Of a stretch of 64,000 bases of DNA, positions 40,693-50,053 are shown piece by piece. Position numbers and translations under genes: made by a program. The notes under the pieces were generated by a model. The model was not told where the DNA came from. It was given only the letters and a program-made list of their open reading frames with translations, and did not search any database. The stretch comes from Brachybacterium sp042666875. GTDB taxonomy: Bacteria; Actinomycetota; Actinomycetes; Actinomycetales; Dermabacteraceae. The stretch covers positions 94,082-158,081 of the forward strand of contig NZ_JBHTCX010000005.1 of the NCBI RefSeq assembly GCF_042666875.1. The letters are read 5' to 3'. Position 1 is the first letter of the stretch. Every line of letters starts with the position of its first letter.

Positions 40693-41322
40693 ATGGCGGA
40701 ATACACGCTTCCGGATCTCGATTACGACTACGGGGCTCTCGCGCCGTCCATCTCGGGGCAGATCATGGAGCTGCACCACTCCAAGCACCACGCGACCTAC
40801 GTCAAGGGCGCGAACACGGCGCTGGAGCGTCTGGCGGCGGCCCGGGAGTCGGGTGACTTCACCTCGGTCAACCAGTTCTCCAAGGATCTGGCGTTCAACC
40901 TCGGTGGTCACACGAACCACTCGATCTTCTGGAAGAACCTCTCCCCGGAAGGTGGGGACAAGCCCACCGGTGAGCTGGCCTCCGCGATCGATGAGTACTT
41001 CGGCTCCTTCGATGCGTTCCGCTCGCACTTCACCGCTGCGGCGCTGGGTATCCAGGGCTCGGGCTGGGCCGTGCTGGCCTACGAGCCGGCCGGTGGCAAT
41101 CTGGTGATCGAGCAGTTCTACGATCAGCAGAACGGGGTGCCGGTGGCGACGATCCCGCTGTTCCAGCTGGATATGTGGGAGCACGCCTTCTACCTCGACT
41201 ACCAGAACGTCAAGGCGGACTACGTCAAGGCGATCTGGGACATCGTGAACTGGGCCGATGTGGCCAAGCGGTTCGAGAACGCCCGCTCCAGCGCCTCCGG
41301 TCTGGTCGTCCCCCAGGCCTGA
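40693..41322 (+). CDS. sodA: superoxide dismutase, Fe/Mn type
   Basis: The 209-residue enzyme has the first metal ligand in MELHHSKHHATYVKGAN (H28), the second in GGHTNHSIFWKNL, and DMWEHAFYLDY with the last two ligands. The GSGWAVLAYE motif is present. It converts superoxide in the cytoplasm. Fe or Mn use cannot be told with certainty. A strong terminator follows. Confidence 0.97.
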   Translation: MAEYTLPDLDYDYGALAPSISGQIMELHHSKHHATYVKGANTALERLAAARESGDFTSVNQFSKDLAFNLGGHTNHSIFWKNLSPEGGDKPTGELASAIDEYFGSFDAFRSHFTAAALGIQGSGWAVLAYEPAGGNLVIEQFYDQQNGVPVATIPLFQLDMWEHAFYLDYQNVKADYVKAIWDIVNWADVAKRFENARSSASGLVVPQA

Positions 41323-41363
41323 TCGCGCGCGTCGATCCCGAGGGGATCGACACACCATCGCCG

Positions 41364-41394
41364 GCGGCCGGTCCCCACAGCGGGGGCCGGCCGC
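41364..41394 (+). terminator. terminator after sodA
   Basis: GCGGCCGGTCCCC (41364-41376) pairs with GGGGGCCGGCCGC (41382-41394) with a 5-base loop and one G-T wobble. Confidence 0.85.
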
Positions 41395-41601
41395 TTCGCA
41401 TGGGCGGCGTCTGCCTGCGCGCGGTTCCGACGAAGATCGAGCCGGCCGGCGTGGCCGGCGCCGCCACCGTTCCTCCCCACGGCCGCTTCGTCCACAGAAC
41501 CGGCGGAGCACTGGAGGTCAGCGGAGGTCGCGGCAACGCTGGGGAGGGTCGGCACGGAGCCGACGCCGGGACGTCCCCGGAACCTCAGGAAGGACATCAC
41601 C

Positions 41602-42093
41602 ATGCGCGACCTCAACACAGTTCTCATGGGCAATGCCACCGCTGACCCCAGCGAGCGGCTCCAGAGCGACGGCAGCGTCACCGCGATCGTGCGCATCGCG
41701 GTGACCGGCCGCTACTACGACGCGGCCAAAGGCGACTTCACCGACCGCAAGACGGAGTTCATCTCGGTGTTCGCACGCCGGGCGCTGGCCCGCAATCTCA
41801 TGCGATCGGTGAGCAAGGGCCATCCGCTGGTGGTCTCCGGCCGCCTCGGCAGCTCCGAATGGACGGCGGAGGACGGCACGATCCGTCACTCCCTGACGCT
41901 CCAGGCCGAAGCCATCGGCCACGACCTCACCTTCGGGACGGCTTCGTTCACCCGGCCGCTGAAGAACAGCGACATTCCCGACCACGACCCGCACACCGGC
42001 GAGATCGCCTCCGAGGCCGTGGACGACGCGGACGTGGACTCGGCGCTGACCGGGGAGGCACCAGTGGAAGGGGCGTTGACAACCGCCTCCTGA
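41602..42093 (+). CDS. ssb: single-stranded DNA-binding protein, secondary SSB type
   Basis: The 163-residue protein has an SSB OB-fold at residues 1-115 (MRDLNTVLMGNATADPSERL, then TEFISVFARRALARNLMRSVSKGHPLVVSGRL). The tail lacks the usual acidic C-terminal DDDIPF motif and ends VEGALTTAS, so it probably does not recruit the replisome partners bound by the main SSB. Upstream, GGAAGGACATCACC precedes the ATG. Neighbours give no pathway; a role in competence or stress repair is possible. Confidence 0.88.
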   Translation: MRDLNTVLMGNATADPSERLQSDGSVTAIVRIAVTGRYYDAAKGDFTDRKTEFISVFARRALARNLMRSVSKGHPLVVSGRLGSSEWTAEDGTIRHSLTLQAEAIGHDLTFGTASFTRPLKNSDIPDHDPHTGEIASEAVDDADVDSALTGEAPVEGALTTAS

Positions 42094-42145
42094 CGTCGCC
42101 GCCTCTCGAGGCCGGCGCTGTCCGAAGCAGTTCGTGGGAAGGAGC

Positions 42146-42700
42146 TCAGGCGTCGGAGGCCAACGTCTGCACCAGAGCCGCAGAGAGGTCGGGGAGCAGC
42201 GCGGCGCCGAGGACATAGCCCTCCTCGTCGCCGCGGTGCACCGCCGACCACGTGGTGCCATCGGCCAGCGCTGCGACCACCACGCGCAGGGGGCGCCCCG
42301 CGGGGAGCTCGGTCTCGCCGACCCCGTCGCGCAGCGCCCACGCACTGGGCGCCAGGTCGCACGCCAGGGCTCCGCCTGCTGCCAGGTCCGGCCACTGCAC
42401 CTCCTGCAGCGCGGCGAGGGGGTCCTGTCGCGGCGCCGAGTCCGCCGGCTCACCCGTGGGGCCCTCGTCGAGATCGATCGGTGTCAGGTGCAGGTCATCA
42501 GGGGCGTCCGCGTCGGCGCCGTCGGCGCCCAGCAGTGCTGCGAGGGCGGGCGAGGCCGCCGTCAGCTCCGCACTGCGGGCCAGGGCGAAGAGCCTGGGAG
42601 CGGGAAGGTGCTCATCCTCGAGATGGCGGGCCACCTCGAGGACCGCGGCGGCGAGGGCGGCCGTGGGAGCATCGAGCGGGTCCGCGTCGGGAGTCGTCAT
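42146..42700 (-). CDS. PPA1309-family protein
   Basis: The 184-residue protein, start at 42700, is largely acidic (DLHLTPIDLDEG...). It has the PPA1309-type core: LEVARHLEDEHLPAPRLFALARSAEL and the WSAVHRGDEEGYVLGAALLPDL C-terminus. The family is known only from actinobacteria, usually next to UPF0182 genes, and has no known function. It diverges from the UPF0182 gene with 154 bases between start codons. Confidence 0.85.
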   Translation of the reverse strand: MTTPDADPLDAPTAALAAAVLEVARHLEDEHLPAPRLFALARSAELTAASPALAALLGADGADADAPDDLHLTPIDLDEGPTGEPADSAPRQDPLAALQEVQWPDLAAGGALACDLAPSAWALRDGVGETELPAGRPLRVVVAALADGTTWSAVHRGDEEGYVLGAALLPDLSAALVQTLASDA

Positions 42701-42854
42701 CGGATCGAGAGGTCCCTTACAGCTTCGGCCTGACAGAATAGAGGGGTCACCGCCATGAGCGGCGGCGCCCACTGTACCCGGAGACCCGACGTTGCTCCCT
42801 GCGTAGCTGCAGGTGGTGCCGCCGGCTCCGACCCCGAGGCACCCGAGGTTATCC

Positions 42855-45800
42855 GTGAGTTTCTCCGCCCCATTCGGCGACATGCCCCGGCCGCGCCCGC
42901 GCCCGGCTTCCGACCCGAACACGACGGACCGGCGGAGGATCTCCCCGTTGGCGATCGCCGCGATCGCGGTCGCGGCCCTGATCCTGCTGCTGCTCATCGC
43001 ATCGGAGCTGTGGACGAAGTATCTCTGGATGGATCAGCTCGGCTTCACCAGCGTGCAGGTCGTCCGCTGGGTCACGCAGGGCATCCTGTTCGTGCTCGGG
43101 TTCCTCGTGTTCTCGGTGCCGCTGTTCCTGAGCCTGCGGATGGCCTACACCAAGCGCCCGGTCTACCCGCCGGTCACGCGTGAGCAGGAAGCCCTCGAGC
43201 AGTTCCGCTCCGCGGTCGATCCTCTGCGCCGCGGCGTGACCATCGCAGCACCGCTGATCATCGGGGCATTCGGCGGGCTGGCGGCCTCGCGCGGCTGGCA
43301 GGACGTCCAGCTGTTCCTGCATCCCCAGCCCTTCGGCGAGGTCGATCCGATCTTCGCCAACGACATCTCGTTCTACGTCTTCACGCTGCCCGTGATCGAC
43401 ATGATCATCAACTTCGGCAGGTTCGTCCTGCTGGTCACGATCGTGGGCGCGGTCATCGGCCACTTCATCTACGGCGGCGTCGCCTGGGGGCAGGAGAGCG
43501 GGCTCGAGGTCACGCGCGCCGCGCGCCGGCACCTCGGTGTCCTGGCCGCGATCTACGTGCTGATCCTCGGTGCGGGGCACTGGTTCCAGCGCTATGACCT
43601 GCTGACCGCCGAGCACGACCGCTTCCACGGTGCCTCGTACGCCGACGAGAACGCCATCCTGCCCGCGCAGACCATCCTGGCGATCGCCGCGGTGGCGGTC
43701 GCGGCCCTGTTCGTGCTGTGGATCTTCCGGTCCGACTGGCGGATCCCCGCGATCGGCGCCGGCCTGATGATCCTGTCCACGCTGGCCGTGGGGAACCTCT
43801 ACCCCTGGGCCATCCAGCAGTTCCAGGTCCAGCCCAACGAGCGTGCGCTGGAACAGCCCTTCATCCAGCGCAACATCGACGCCACCCGCGCCGCGTTCGA
43901 CATCGACGACGTCAACGAGGTCTCCTACACCGCGACCACCGACGCCGAGCCGGGCGCTCTGCGCGAGGACGCCTCGACCACCGCGCAGATCCGCCTGATG
44001 GACCCCAACATCATCTCGCCCACGTTCGAGCAGCGCGAGGCGAACCGTCGCTACTGGGGCTTCGACGACGTGCTCAGCGTGGACCGCTACGAGATCGACG
44101 GCGAACTGCAGGACACCGTCATCGGCGTGCGTGAGCTGCGACCGGACAAGTTCGGCCTCAACGAGCGCTCATGGGTGGATCAGCACATCATCTACACCCA
44201 CGGCTACGGCACCGCCGCCGCCTATGGCAACCAGCGCAACGCCGATGGAGAGCCCAGCTTCCTGCAGTCCGGTGTGCCCGGCGATGGTGCCTTCGGCGAC
44301 TACGAGGAGCGGGTCTACTTCGGCCGTCACTCTCCGGACTACTCCATCGTCGGCGCCCCCGAAGGCCATGAGCCCGAGGAGTTCGACTACCAGTCCGGGA
44401 CCGATGACGAGGAGGGCGGAGACCAGGTCTACAACACCTTCCAAGGTGATGGCGGCCCCTCCGTCGGCGGCTTCTTCAACCAGCTGCTGTACTCGATCAA
44501 GTTCCGCGACCCCAACATCCTGATCTCGGGGTACCTCAACGAAGAGTCGCAGATCCTCTACGACCGCGACCCGCAGGAGAGGGTCCGCCAGGTCGCGCCG
44601 TTCCTCTCGCTGGACTCCCAGATGTACCCGGCCGTCGTGGACGGGGAGATGGTGTGGGTCATCGATGGGTACACGACCACCGACGAGTACCCGTACTCCC
44701 AGTCCGCCGAGCTGGACGGGGTCGTCGATGATTCGCAGACCAACCCCAACGAGACCGCAGCTGCCCGTGACCGCGAGGCGAACTACATGCGCAACGGCGT
44801 CAAGGCGACGGTCAACGCGTTCGACGGGTCGGTGACCCTGTACTCCTGGGACACCGAGGACCCGATCCTCAAGGCGTGGTCCGAGGTGTTCCCCGATGCC
44901 CTCCAGCCCGCCTCGGAGATCAGTGGTGAGCTGATGAGCCACCTGCGCTACCCGGCGGACTACTTCAAGGCACAGCGCGAGATGCTCTCGAAGTACCACG
45001 TCACCGACGCGGACGACTTCTTCGGCCAGCAGGACTTCTGGCAGGTCTCGCCGGATCCGACCGTTCCGGCTCCGGAGAATCCGGATGGCAGCTCCGGCGA
45101 GCAGCCCGCCCAGCCGCCGATGTACCTGTCCATGCAGATGCCCAACGCGGACGAACCCAGGTTCACGCTCTCCTCGAGCTATATCCCGACAGAGGGCCAG
45201 AACGTGCTCACGGGCTACCTGGCGGTGGATTCCGAGACCGGCAGCACGGAGGGCAACCCTGCGGACTCCTACGGTGACAAGACGCTGCTGGTGCTGCCCG
45301 CATCGAACCCGGTCAACGGGCCGGGGCAGGTGCAGGCCACGTTCAACGCCGAACCGAACGTCTCCCAAGCCCTGAACCTGCTGAAATCGGGCAACTCCGA
45401 GGTGATCAACGGCAACCTGCTCACCCTGCCCGTCGGCGGCGGTCTGCTGTACGTCCAGCCGGTGTTCCTGCAGTCCTCCGCCTCCGGCGGCGGCACGCAG
45501 TACCCGCTGCTGCAGATGGTGCTGGTCTCCTTCGGCGACAAGATCGGCTTCGCCCCGACGCTCGACGAGGCCCTGGATCTGGTCTTCGGCGGTGATTCCG
45601 GCGCCACCGCCGGCGACGCCGAGGTCACCGACCCCGACGGTGTCGCCGGTACCGCCGACACCGAGACCGGCGAGGGCACGGTCGAGACGCCGGACGGCGA
45701 GGAGGCGCCGGCGGACGGCGAGGAGCCCCCGGCCGACGAGGAGCAGCCCGCAGACCAGGGAGGCTCCGCCCAGGAGCGTCTCGACCAGGCCCTGGCGGAT

Positions 45801-45971
45801 ATGGACGCCGCCGTGAAGGACTCGGAGGAGGCCATGGCAGCGGGGGACTGGGCGGCCTACGGCGAGGCCCAGGAGCGCGTCGCCGACGCCCTCCAGCGCG
45901 CCGTCGAGGCCAACGAGGAGCTCGGCGGGTCCGGCGTCCCGGCTCAGCCGTCCGATGGCGGGGGCGGCTGA
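42855..45971 (+). CDS. UPF0182 family membrane protein (COG1615)
   Basis: The 1038-residue protein starts at GTG 42855 (MSFSAPFGD...) and has seven or so hydrophobic segments in residues 30-330 (IAAIAVAALILLLLIASELW, VTQGILFVLGFLVFSVPLF and others). A large extracellular domain with the conserved RYWGFDDVLSVDRYEID region follows, then an acidic, Pro/Glu-rich segment (EVTDPDG...EEQPADQ) and a final coiled-coil-like helix. The function is unknown; the family is essential in some mycobacteria. The C-terminal acidic tract is longer than in many relatives. Confidence 0.93.
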   Translation: MSFSAPFGDMPRPRPRPASDPNTTDRRRISPLAIAAIAVAALILLLLIASELWTKYLWMDQLGFTSVQVVRWVTQGILFVLGFLVFSVPLFLSLRMAYTKRPVYPPVTREQEALEQFRSAVDPLRRGVTIAAPLIIGAFGGLAASRGWQDVQLFLHPQPFGEVDPIFANDISFYVFTLPVIDMIINFGRFVLLVTIVGAVIGHFIYGGVAWGQESGLEVTRAARRHLGVLAAIYVLILGAGHWFQRYDLLTAEHDRFHGASYADENAILPAQTILAIAAVAVAALFVLWIFRSDWRIPAIGAGLMILSTLAVGNLYPWAIQQFQVQPNERALEQPFIQRNIDATRAAFDIDDVNEVSYTATTDAEPGALREDASTTAQIRLMDPNIISPTFEQREANRRYWGFDDVLSVDRYEIDGELQDTVIGVRELRPDKFGLNERSWVDQHIIYTHGYGTAAAYGNQRNADGEPSFLQSGVPGDGAFGDYEERVYFGRHSPDYSIVGAPEGHEPEEFDYQSGTDDEEGGDQVYNTFQGDGGPSVGGFFNQLLYSIKFRDPNILISGYLNEESQILYDRDPQERVRQVAPFLSLDSQMYPAVVDGEMVWVIDGYTTTDEYPYSQSAELDGVVDDSQTNPNETAAARDREANYMRNGVKATVNAFDGSVTLYSWDTEDPILKAWSEVFPDALQPASEISGELMSHLRYPADYFKAQREMLSKYHVTDADDFFGQQDFWQVSPDPTVPAPENPDGSSGEQPAQPPMYLSMQMPNADEPRFTLSSSYIPTEGQNVLTGYLAVDSETGSTEGNPADSYGDKTLLVLPASNPVNGPGQVQATFNAEPNVSQALNLLKSGNSEVINGNLLTLPVGGGLLYVQPVFLQSSASGGGTQYPLLQMVLVSFGDKIGFAPTLDEALDLVFGGDSGATAGDAEVTDPDGVAGTADTETGEGTVETPDGEEAPADGEEPPADEEQPADQGGSAQERLDQALADMDAAVKDSEEAMAAGDWAAYGEAQERVADALQRAVEANEELGGSGVPAQPSDGGGG

Positions 45972-46001
45972 GCCTCGGCTCCTGACTCCTGCCTGATCAG
46001 G

Positions 46002-46045
46002 ACGCCCGATCGCTCCGGTGCCATGCCGCTGCGGTCGGGCGTTTT
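46002..46045 (+). terminator. terminator after UPF0182 gene
   Basis: ACGCCCGA (46002-46009) and TCGGGCGT (46035-46042) form a stem with a 25-base loop, followed by TTT. The long loop can also fold internally. Confidence 0.6.
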
Positions 46046-46147
46046 GACGTTCGCGCAGGTGAACGGGCCATGAACGTGTGATGGCACACGTTGGACGGCG
46101 ATGAGTTGGACGCCGGCGGGCGGTGCCCGTAAAGTTATGGATGTCGC

Positions 46148-46222
<75 letters not shown>

Positions 46223-46229
46223 GAGATAG

Positions 46230-46267
46230 GGCCCCTGGTCCGGTGGAAACACCGACCAGGGGCCTTT
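46230..46267 (+). terminator. terminator after initiator tRNA
   Basis: GGCCCCTGGTC (46230-46240) pairs with GACCAGGGGCC (46254-46264), followed by TTT. Confidence 0.85.
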
Positions 46268-46325
46268 GTGCTGTGCCCTCGAACGGCACCGCAGGTCAGC
46301 ACCTGGCTCTGGCAGGATATCGACC

Positions 46326-46973
46326 ATGACGACGCCATCTCTGCCCGAGCCCCGGACCCTGCTCTTCATCGGCGACTCCATCACCGACTGCCAACGCCGC
46401 GAGGATCCCGAGGAGCTGGGATACGGCTACGTACGCCTGATCGCCGAGCACTTCGCCGCCCACGAGCCCACAGCTCGGGTCATCAACCGCGGGATCGGCG
46501 GGCACAAGGTCGCGGACCTCGTCGGCCGCTTCGGTCCGGACTGCCTCGACCTCGATCCGGACGTCGTCACGATCTATGTCGGTGTCAACGATGCCTGGCA
46601 CCGCTTCACCCGGGGCGAGGAGATCACGCCCGAGGAGTTCGAAGAGGGCTACCGCTTCCTGCTCGACCAGCTCTCGGCCACCCGGCCCGCCGTGCCGGTG
46701 CTGCTGGTGATCCCGTTCGTCGTCGACGTCGACGAGGACAAGACGATCATCCACACGGACCTGGACGTGAAGGTCCGGATCATCCGCGATCTCGCCCGCG
46801 AGTTCGGCCATGCCGTCGTCGACCTCGAGGCGGTGCTCCAGCGCGCCTGGAGCGTCGGTCACACCCCGCTCAGCATCGCCGAGGACGGCGTGCATCCGAC
46901 GATCGCCGGGCACCGACTCATCGCCGACGCCTGGCTGGAGACGTTCGCCCAGGTCGATACGGCCCGCCGCTGA
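46326..46973 (+). CDS. SGNH/GDSL hydrolase
   Basis: This 215-residue cytoplasmic hydrolase has block I FIGDSITDCQRRE (catalytic Ser) and block II NRGIGGHKVADLVGRF (Gly). Block III is VTIYVGVNDAWHRF (GxND, Asn) and block V is DGVHPTIAGHRLIA (Asp, His). All four catalytic elements are intact. It has no signal peptide. Likely substrates are esters of sugars or acyl groups. It stands alone after the initiator tRNA. Confidence 0.93.
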   Translation: MTTPSLPEPRTLLFIGDSITDCQRREDPEELGYGYVRLIAEHFAAHEPTARVINRGIGGHKVADLVGRFGPDCLDLDPDVVTIYVGVNDAWHRFTRGEEITPEEFEEGYRFLLDQLSATRPAVPVLLVIPFVVDVDEDKTIIHTDLDVKVRIIRDLAREFGHAVVDLEAVLQRAWSVGHTPLSIAEDGVHPTIAGHRLIADAWLETFAQVDTARR

Positions 46974-47000
46974 CAGCACCCGTCCGAACCGGTCGCGTCC

Positions 47001-47780
47001 TCAGCGTAGCGGCGGCGTCACGTCCAGCGAGAGGAAGCCGCGGCGGAAGGTGCGGGCGTCGACCACCAGCAGCCGGCCCGGACGCACCGGGTTGCGCAGC
47101 CGCACGTGCCCGCTGCGGGGATCGGCGCCCACCACCGCGAACACGTGGTTCGGCGGCAACCGGCCGTGGGCGGTGGTGACGAGCCCGCTGAGCGGATGCG
47201 TAGAGGCGGCGACCGCCCTGCCCTCGTCGGTCCAGGCCGCCAGCTGGGCAGCAGGCGGCAGGCGCAGCAGCGTCCGCACTCGCATCCCCAGCAGCAGTTC
47301 GAACCCGAAGCGCGCGAAGCCGCGCTGGATGTAGCCGTAGCCGCCGGCCACATACGCGGTGATCGCCTTCTCCAGGGCGCCCGCCCAGCCAGGATTCGCA
47401 CCGTCGCGCCTCGCGTAGAGGAACTCGCCGGCGTCGTCGACGGGCATCATCCGATCCACGCGGATCGGGTGGCCCAGCGCGGGAAGATGCATCTCGACAG
47501 TTCCGTCGGGCAATGCCGACAGCAGCTGGGCGAGACGCTCCGGGGCGGTCTCGTGGATCGCCAGCATCGCGGCGAGCAGCCAGCAGTCCCCGAGGCGTCC
47601 CTGCCGGGGCCGCAGCAGACGCGGGGGAGCCAGGGGACCGGTGTCCTGCCTCCATCCGGCGGCGCGGGGACCGAGGCCGGGTGTTGCCGGCACATATGCC
47701 TCGCGCGCCCGCCCGGTCAGGGCGAGCGCGCGAAGGGTGCGGCGCCAGGTCCGCACGCGGGGCCGCGAGTCGGGCGCCAT
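47001..47780 (-). CDS. calpain-like cysteine protease (peptidase family C2)
   Basis: The 259-residue protein has the calpain active-site block PRQGRLGDCWLLAAMLAI with Cys at residue 66. The His block is LPPNHVFAVVGAD (about residue 211) and the Asn block is VRLRNPVRPG (about 230), in the order Cys-His-Asn. There is no signal peptide, calcium-binding EF-hand or C2-L domain. The basic N-terminus (about 1-30) is the only extension. Bacterial calpain-like proteins are scattered and little studied. It converges on the GDSL gene and runs just downstream of the PFP gene, 49 bases away, so co-expression with PFP is possible. Confidence 0.8.
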   Translation of the reverse strand: MAPDSRPRVRTWRRTLRALALTGRAREAYVPATPGLGPRAAGWRQDTGPLAPPRLLRPRQGRLGDCWLLAAMLAIHETAPERLAQLLSALPDGTVEMHLPALGHPIRVDRMMPVDDAGEFLYARRDGANPGWAGALEKAITAYVAGGYGYIQRGFARFGFELLLGMRVRTLLRLPPAAQLAAWTDEGRAVAASTHPLSGLVTTAHGRLPPNHVFAVVGADPRSGHVRLRNPVRPGRLLVVDARTFRRGFLSLDVTPPLR

Positions 47781-47829
47781 CAGGATCGTGCCCGGTGGGA
47801 TGCTCGCGGTCTCGTACGGTCCTCGGCGA

Positions 47830-49050
47830 TCAGTGGGCCTCGGCGGGGACGATCTTCTGCCCGGTGTGCTCCATGACCTCGTGGAACCAGGGCTGGGAGA
47901 TGTCGAAGGCCTTGTGGCCGGCGATGCGCTCGAACTCGATCGCGCGCAGCACGTCCTCGTTGCCCTCGTCGTGGCCGATCACGCCCGATCCACCCTCGAG
48001 GGCGGTCTGGACGGCGAGGTCGGTCATGGACTTGATCAGACGCAGGTCCTCGGCGTTGGCCTTGGCCGAGCGGGAGAAGTAGCCGGACTTCTGGACCATG
48101 ACCTTCTCGGCGCCGAGCTTGGCGGCGAACTGGTCGGCGAACCACTGGCCGGGGTTGATCTTGTCGATCTTGACGTGGCCGAAGGGGTCCTTCTCGGGCT
48201 CCACGCCGCGGGCCTGCATCTCGGCGATGATCTCCGGGATGCCGGCGCCCTCGGACAGGAAGATGTTCACGCAGCCGACCTCGTCCATGACGCCCTTGAG
48301 CCGCTCGGCCTCGGCGTCGATGTCCAGCGCCAGCTCGGGCAGGAACACCGCGTGGACGTCCCAGCGCTCGGCGCGGTGGCCGATCGAGGGCAGCCACTCC
48401 TGCTGGGCGTGCCAGCGCTGGTAGAAGCGTGCGGCCTCGGCGGTGAGGTACCCGCAGGCGCGGCCCATGATCTCGTGGACGATGAGCATGCGCGGGTTCG
48501 AGCCGTGCTCGGCGATGATGTTCTGGGCGAAGATGCTGGTCTGCTCGGCGGCGCTCTGGGCGCCGAGGGACTGGCGGATCGGCACGATGTCGTTGTCGAT
48601 CGTCTTGGGCAGGCCGACGACCTGGAGGTCGTGGCCGTTGTCGTGGAGGTACTTCGCCAGGTCCGCGGCGGTGGTGTTGGTGTCGTCGCCGCCGATGGTG
48701 TGCAGGACGTCGACGCCGTCCTCCTGGAGCTTGGTGGCCGCCACCTCGAGGGCGTCCTGGCCCTCCTCGATCAGGCCGCGCTCGACCAGGTTCGCGGTGT
48801 TGGTGAGCTTGACGCGGGAGTTGCCGATGGGGGAGCCGCCGTAGTTGTGCAGCAGGCCCGCCTTGGCGCGCACCTCGTCATCGACGACGATCTTCTCCCC
48901 GGTCAGCAGACCCCAGTAGCCGTGCTTGTACGCGATGATCTCGACATCGGGCACCAGCTCGTTGTAGCGCTCGATGAGGCCGCCGACGGCGGAGGACAGG
49001 CAGGGGGCATAGCCACCTGCGGTCAGCAGGGCGACGCGCTTGACGGTCAT
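47830..49050 (-). CDS. pfp: PPi-dependent phosphofructokinase
   Basis: The 406-residue glycolytic enzyme has GGDDTNTTAADLA (about residues 120-132), where Asp instead of Gly after GGD marks PPi use. The catalytic PKTIDNDIVPIRQSLG loop has Lys before TIDND, also typical of PPi enzymes. It phosphorylates fructose-6-phosphate reversibly. ATP-type motifs (GGDGS, MTID with Gly) are absent. The annotation as an ATP enzyme sometimes seen in actinobacterial genomes would not fit these residues. Confidence 0.92.
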   Translation of the reverse strand: MTVKRVALLTAGGYAPCLSSAVGGLIERYNELVPDVEIIAYKHGYWGLLTGEKIVVDDEVRAKAGLLHNYGGSPIGNSRVKLTNTANLVERGLIEEGQDALEVAATKLQEDGVDVLHTIGGDDTNTTAADLAKYLHDNGHDLQVVGLPKTIDNDIVPIRQSLGAQSAAEQTSIFAQNIIAEHGSNPRMLIVHEIMGRACGYLTAEAARFYQRWHAQQEWLPSIGHRAERWDVHAVFLPELALDIDAEAERLKGVMDEVGCVNIFLSEGAGIPEIIAEMQARGVEPEKDPFGHVKIDKINPGQWFADQFAAKLGAEKVMVQKSGYFSRSAKANAEDLRLIKSMTDLAVQTALEGGSGVIGHDEGNEDVLRAIEFERIAGHKAFDISQPWFHEVMEHTGQKIVPAEAH

Positions 49051-49135
49051 GGAGAGGGGGTCCCTTCACGGTTCGGGGTCACGACTCGACGAGTCTACCG
49101 ATGCCCGGCCCCTCCGCCGCGCGGCGTCCGTCCCC

Positions 49136-49930
49136 TCAGACGGCCTCGGCGGCGAGCGCGGTGAGGATCTCCTCGTGCAGTAGCCCGTTGGTGGCCACGG
49201 CGTTGCCGCCGAAGGGACCGTCCTCGCCGTCCAGCGAGGTGAATCGCCCGCCCGCCTCGGTGACGATCGGCGCCAGGGCGACCATGTCGTGCAGAGCGAG
49301 CTCGGGCTCGCAGGCGACGTCGACAGCGCCCTCGGCGACCAGCATGTACGACCAGAAGTCGCCGTAGGCGCGGGTGCGCCAGAAGCGCTGCATGAGGTTG
49401 AGCATCTGCGGGAGCCGGTCGCGCTCGGCCCAGCCGTGCAGGGAGGAGTAGGACAGCGAGGCCTCCTCCAGCCGGTCGATGCCGGAGACGCTGAGCCGGG
49501 TGGCGCTGTTGATCCGCGAACCGGTCCATGCCCCGGCGCCGGTGCCTCCCCACCATCTGCGGCCGAGCGAGGGGGCGGAGACGAGGCCGACGACGGGCCG
49601 GCCGTCCTCGATCAGACCGATCAGGGTTCCCCACACCGGGACCCCGCGCACGAAGTTGCTGGTGCCGTCGATGGGGTCGATGACCCACTGGCGCGGTGAG
49701 GAGCCGGTGGTGCCGAACTCCTCGCCGATCACCTGGTCCCGGGAGCGGGCACGGGCCAGCTGCGCGCGCACCAGCTGTTCGGCGGCCTTGTCGGCGTCGG
49801 TGACCTCGGTGAGATCGGGCTTGGTGGTGACCTCGAGATCCTGCGCCTTGAAGCGGGACAGCGTCAGCTGGTCCACAGCATCGGCGAGCACATGGGCGAG
49901 GCGCAGGTCGTCGGCATAGCGGCTGGACAT
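49136..49930 (-). CDS. hisN: inositol-monophosphatase-family phosphatase, histidinol-phosphatase (HisN) type
   Basis: The 264-residue enzyme has the metal site GEEFGTTG, then WVIDPIDGTSNFVRGVPVWGTLI (DPxDGT), and the second metal motif CEPELALHDMVALAPIVTEAGG. This is the arrangement of actinobacterial HisN, which dephosphorylates histidinol phosphate. A role as general inositol or PAP phosphatase cannot be excluded. It lies downstream of rsgA on the same strand, a common actinobacterial order (aroA-rsgA-hisN). Confidence 0.88.
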   Translation of the reverse strand: MSSRYADDLRLAHVLADAVDQLTLSRFKAQDLEVTTKPDLTEVTDADKAAEQLVRAQLARARSRDQVIGEEFGTTGSSPRQWVIDPIDGTSNFVRGVPVWGTLIGLIEDGRPVVGLVSAPSLGRRWWGGTGAGAWTGSRINSATRLSVSGIDRLEEASLSYSSLHGWAERDRLPQMLNLMQRFWRTRAYGDFWSYMLVAEGAVDVACEPELALHDMVALAPIVTEAGGRFTSLDGEDGPFGGNAVATNGLLHEEILTALAAEAV

Positions 49931-50053
49931 GGAGCCCACCCTAGAGCTCCGGGGGCCCGCAGCCGCGCAGCGACGCGGAACCACGGGGCGGAGCCGGGCG
50001 TCCCGGTGCGGAGAATCCGCCCTGCGCGATTCGGGCCCGGCCGCGGGGCGCGG

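Noticed and set aside
40693..41322. Annotating SodA as definitely Mn- or Fe-specific
   Set aside because: Both metals share these ligands; sequence alone does not settle it here.
47830..49050. ATP-dependent 6-phosphofructokinase
   Set aside because: GGDDT and PKTIDND residues indicate PPi use.
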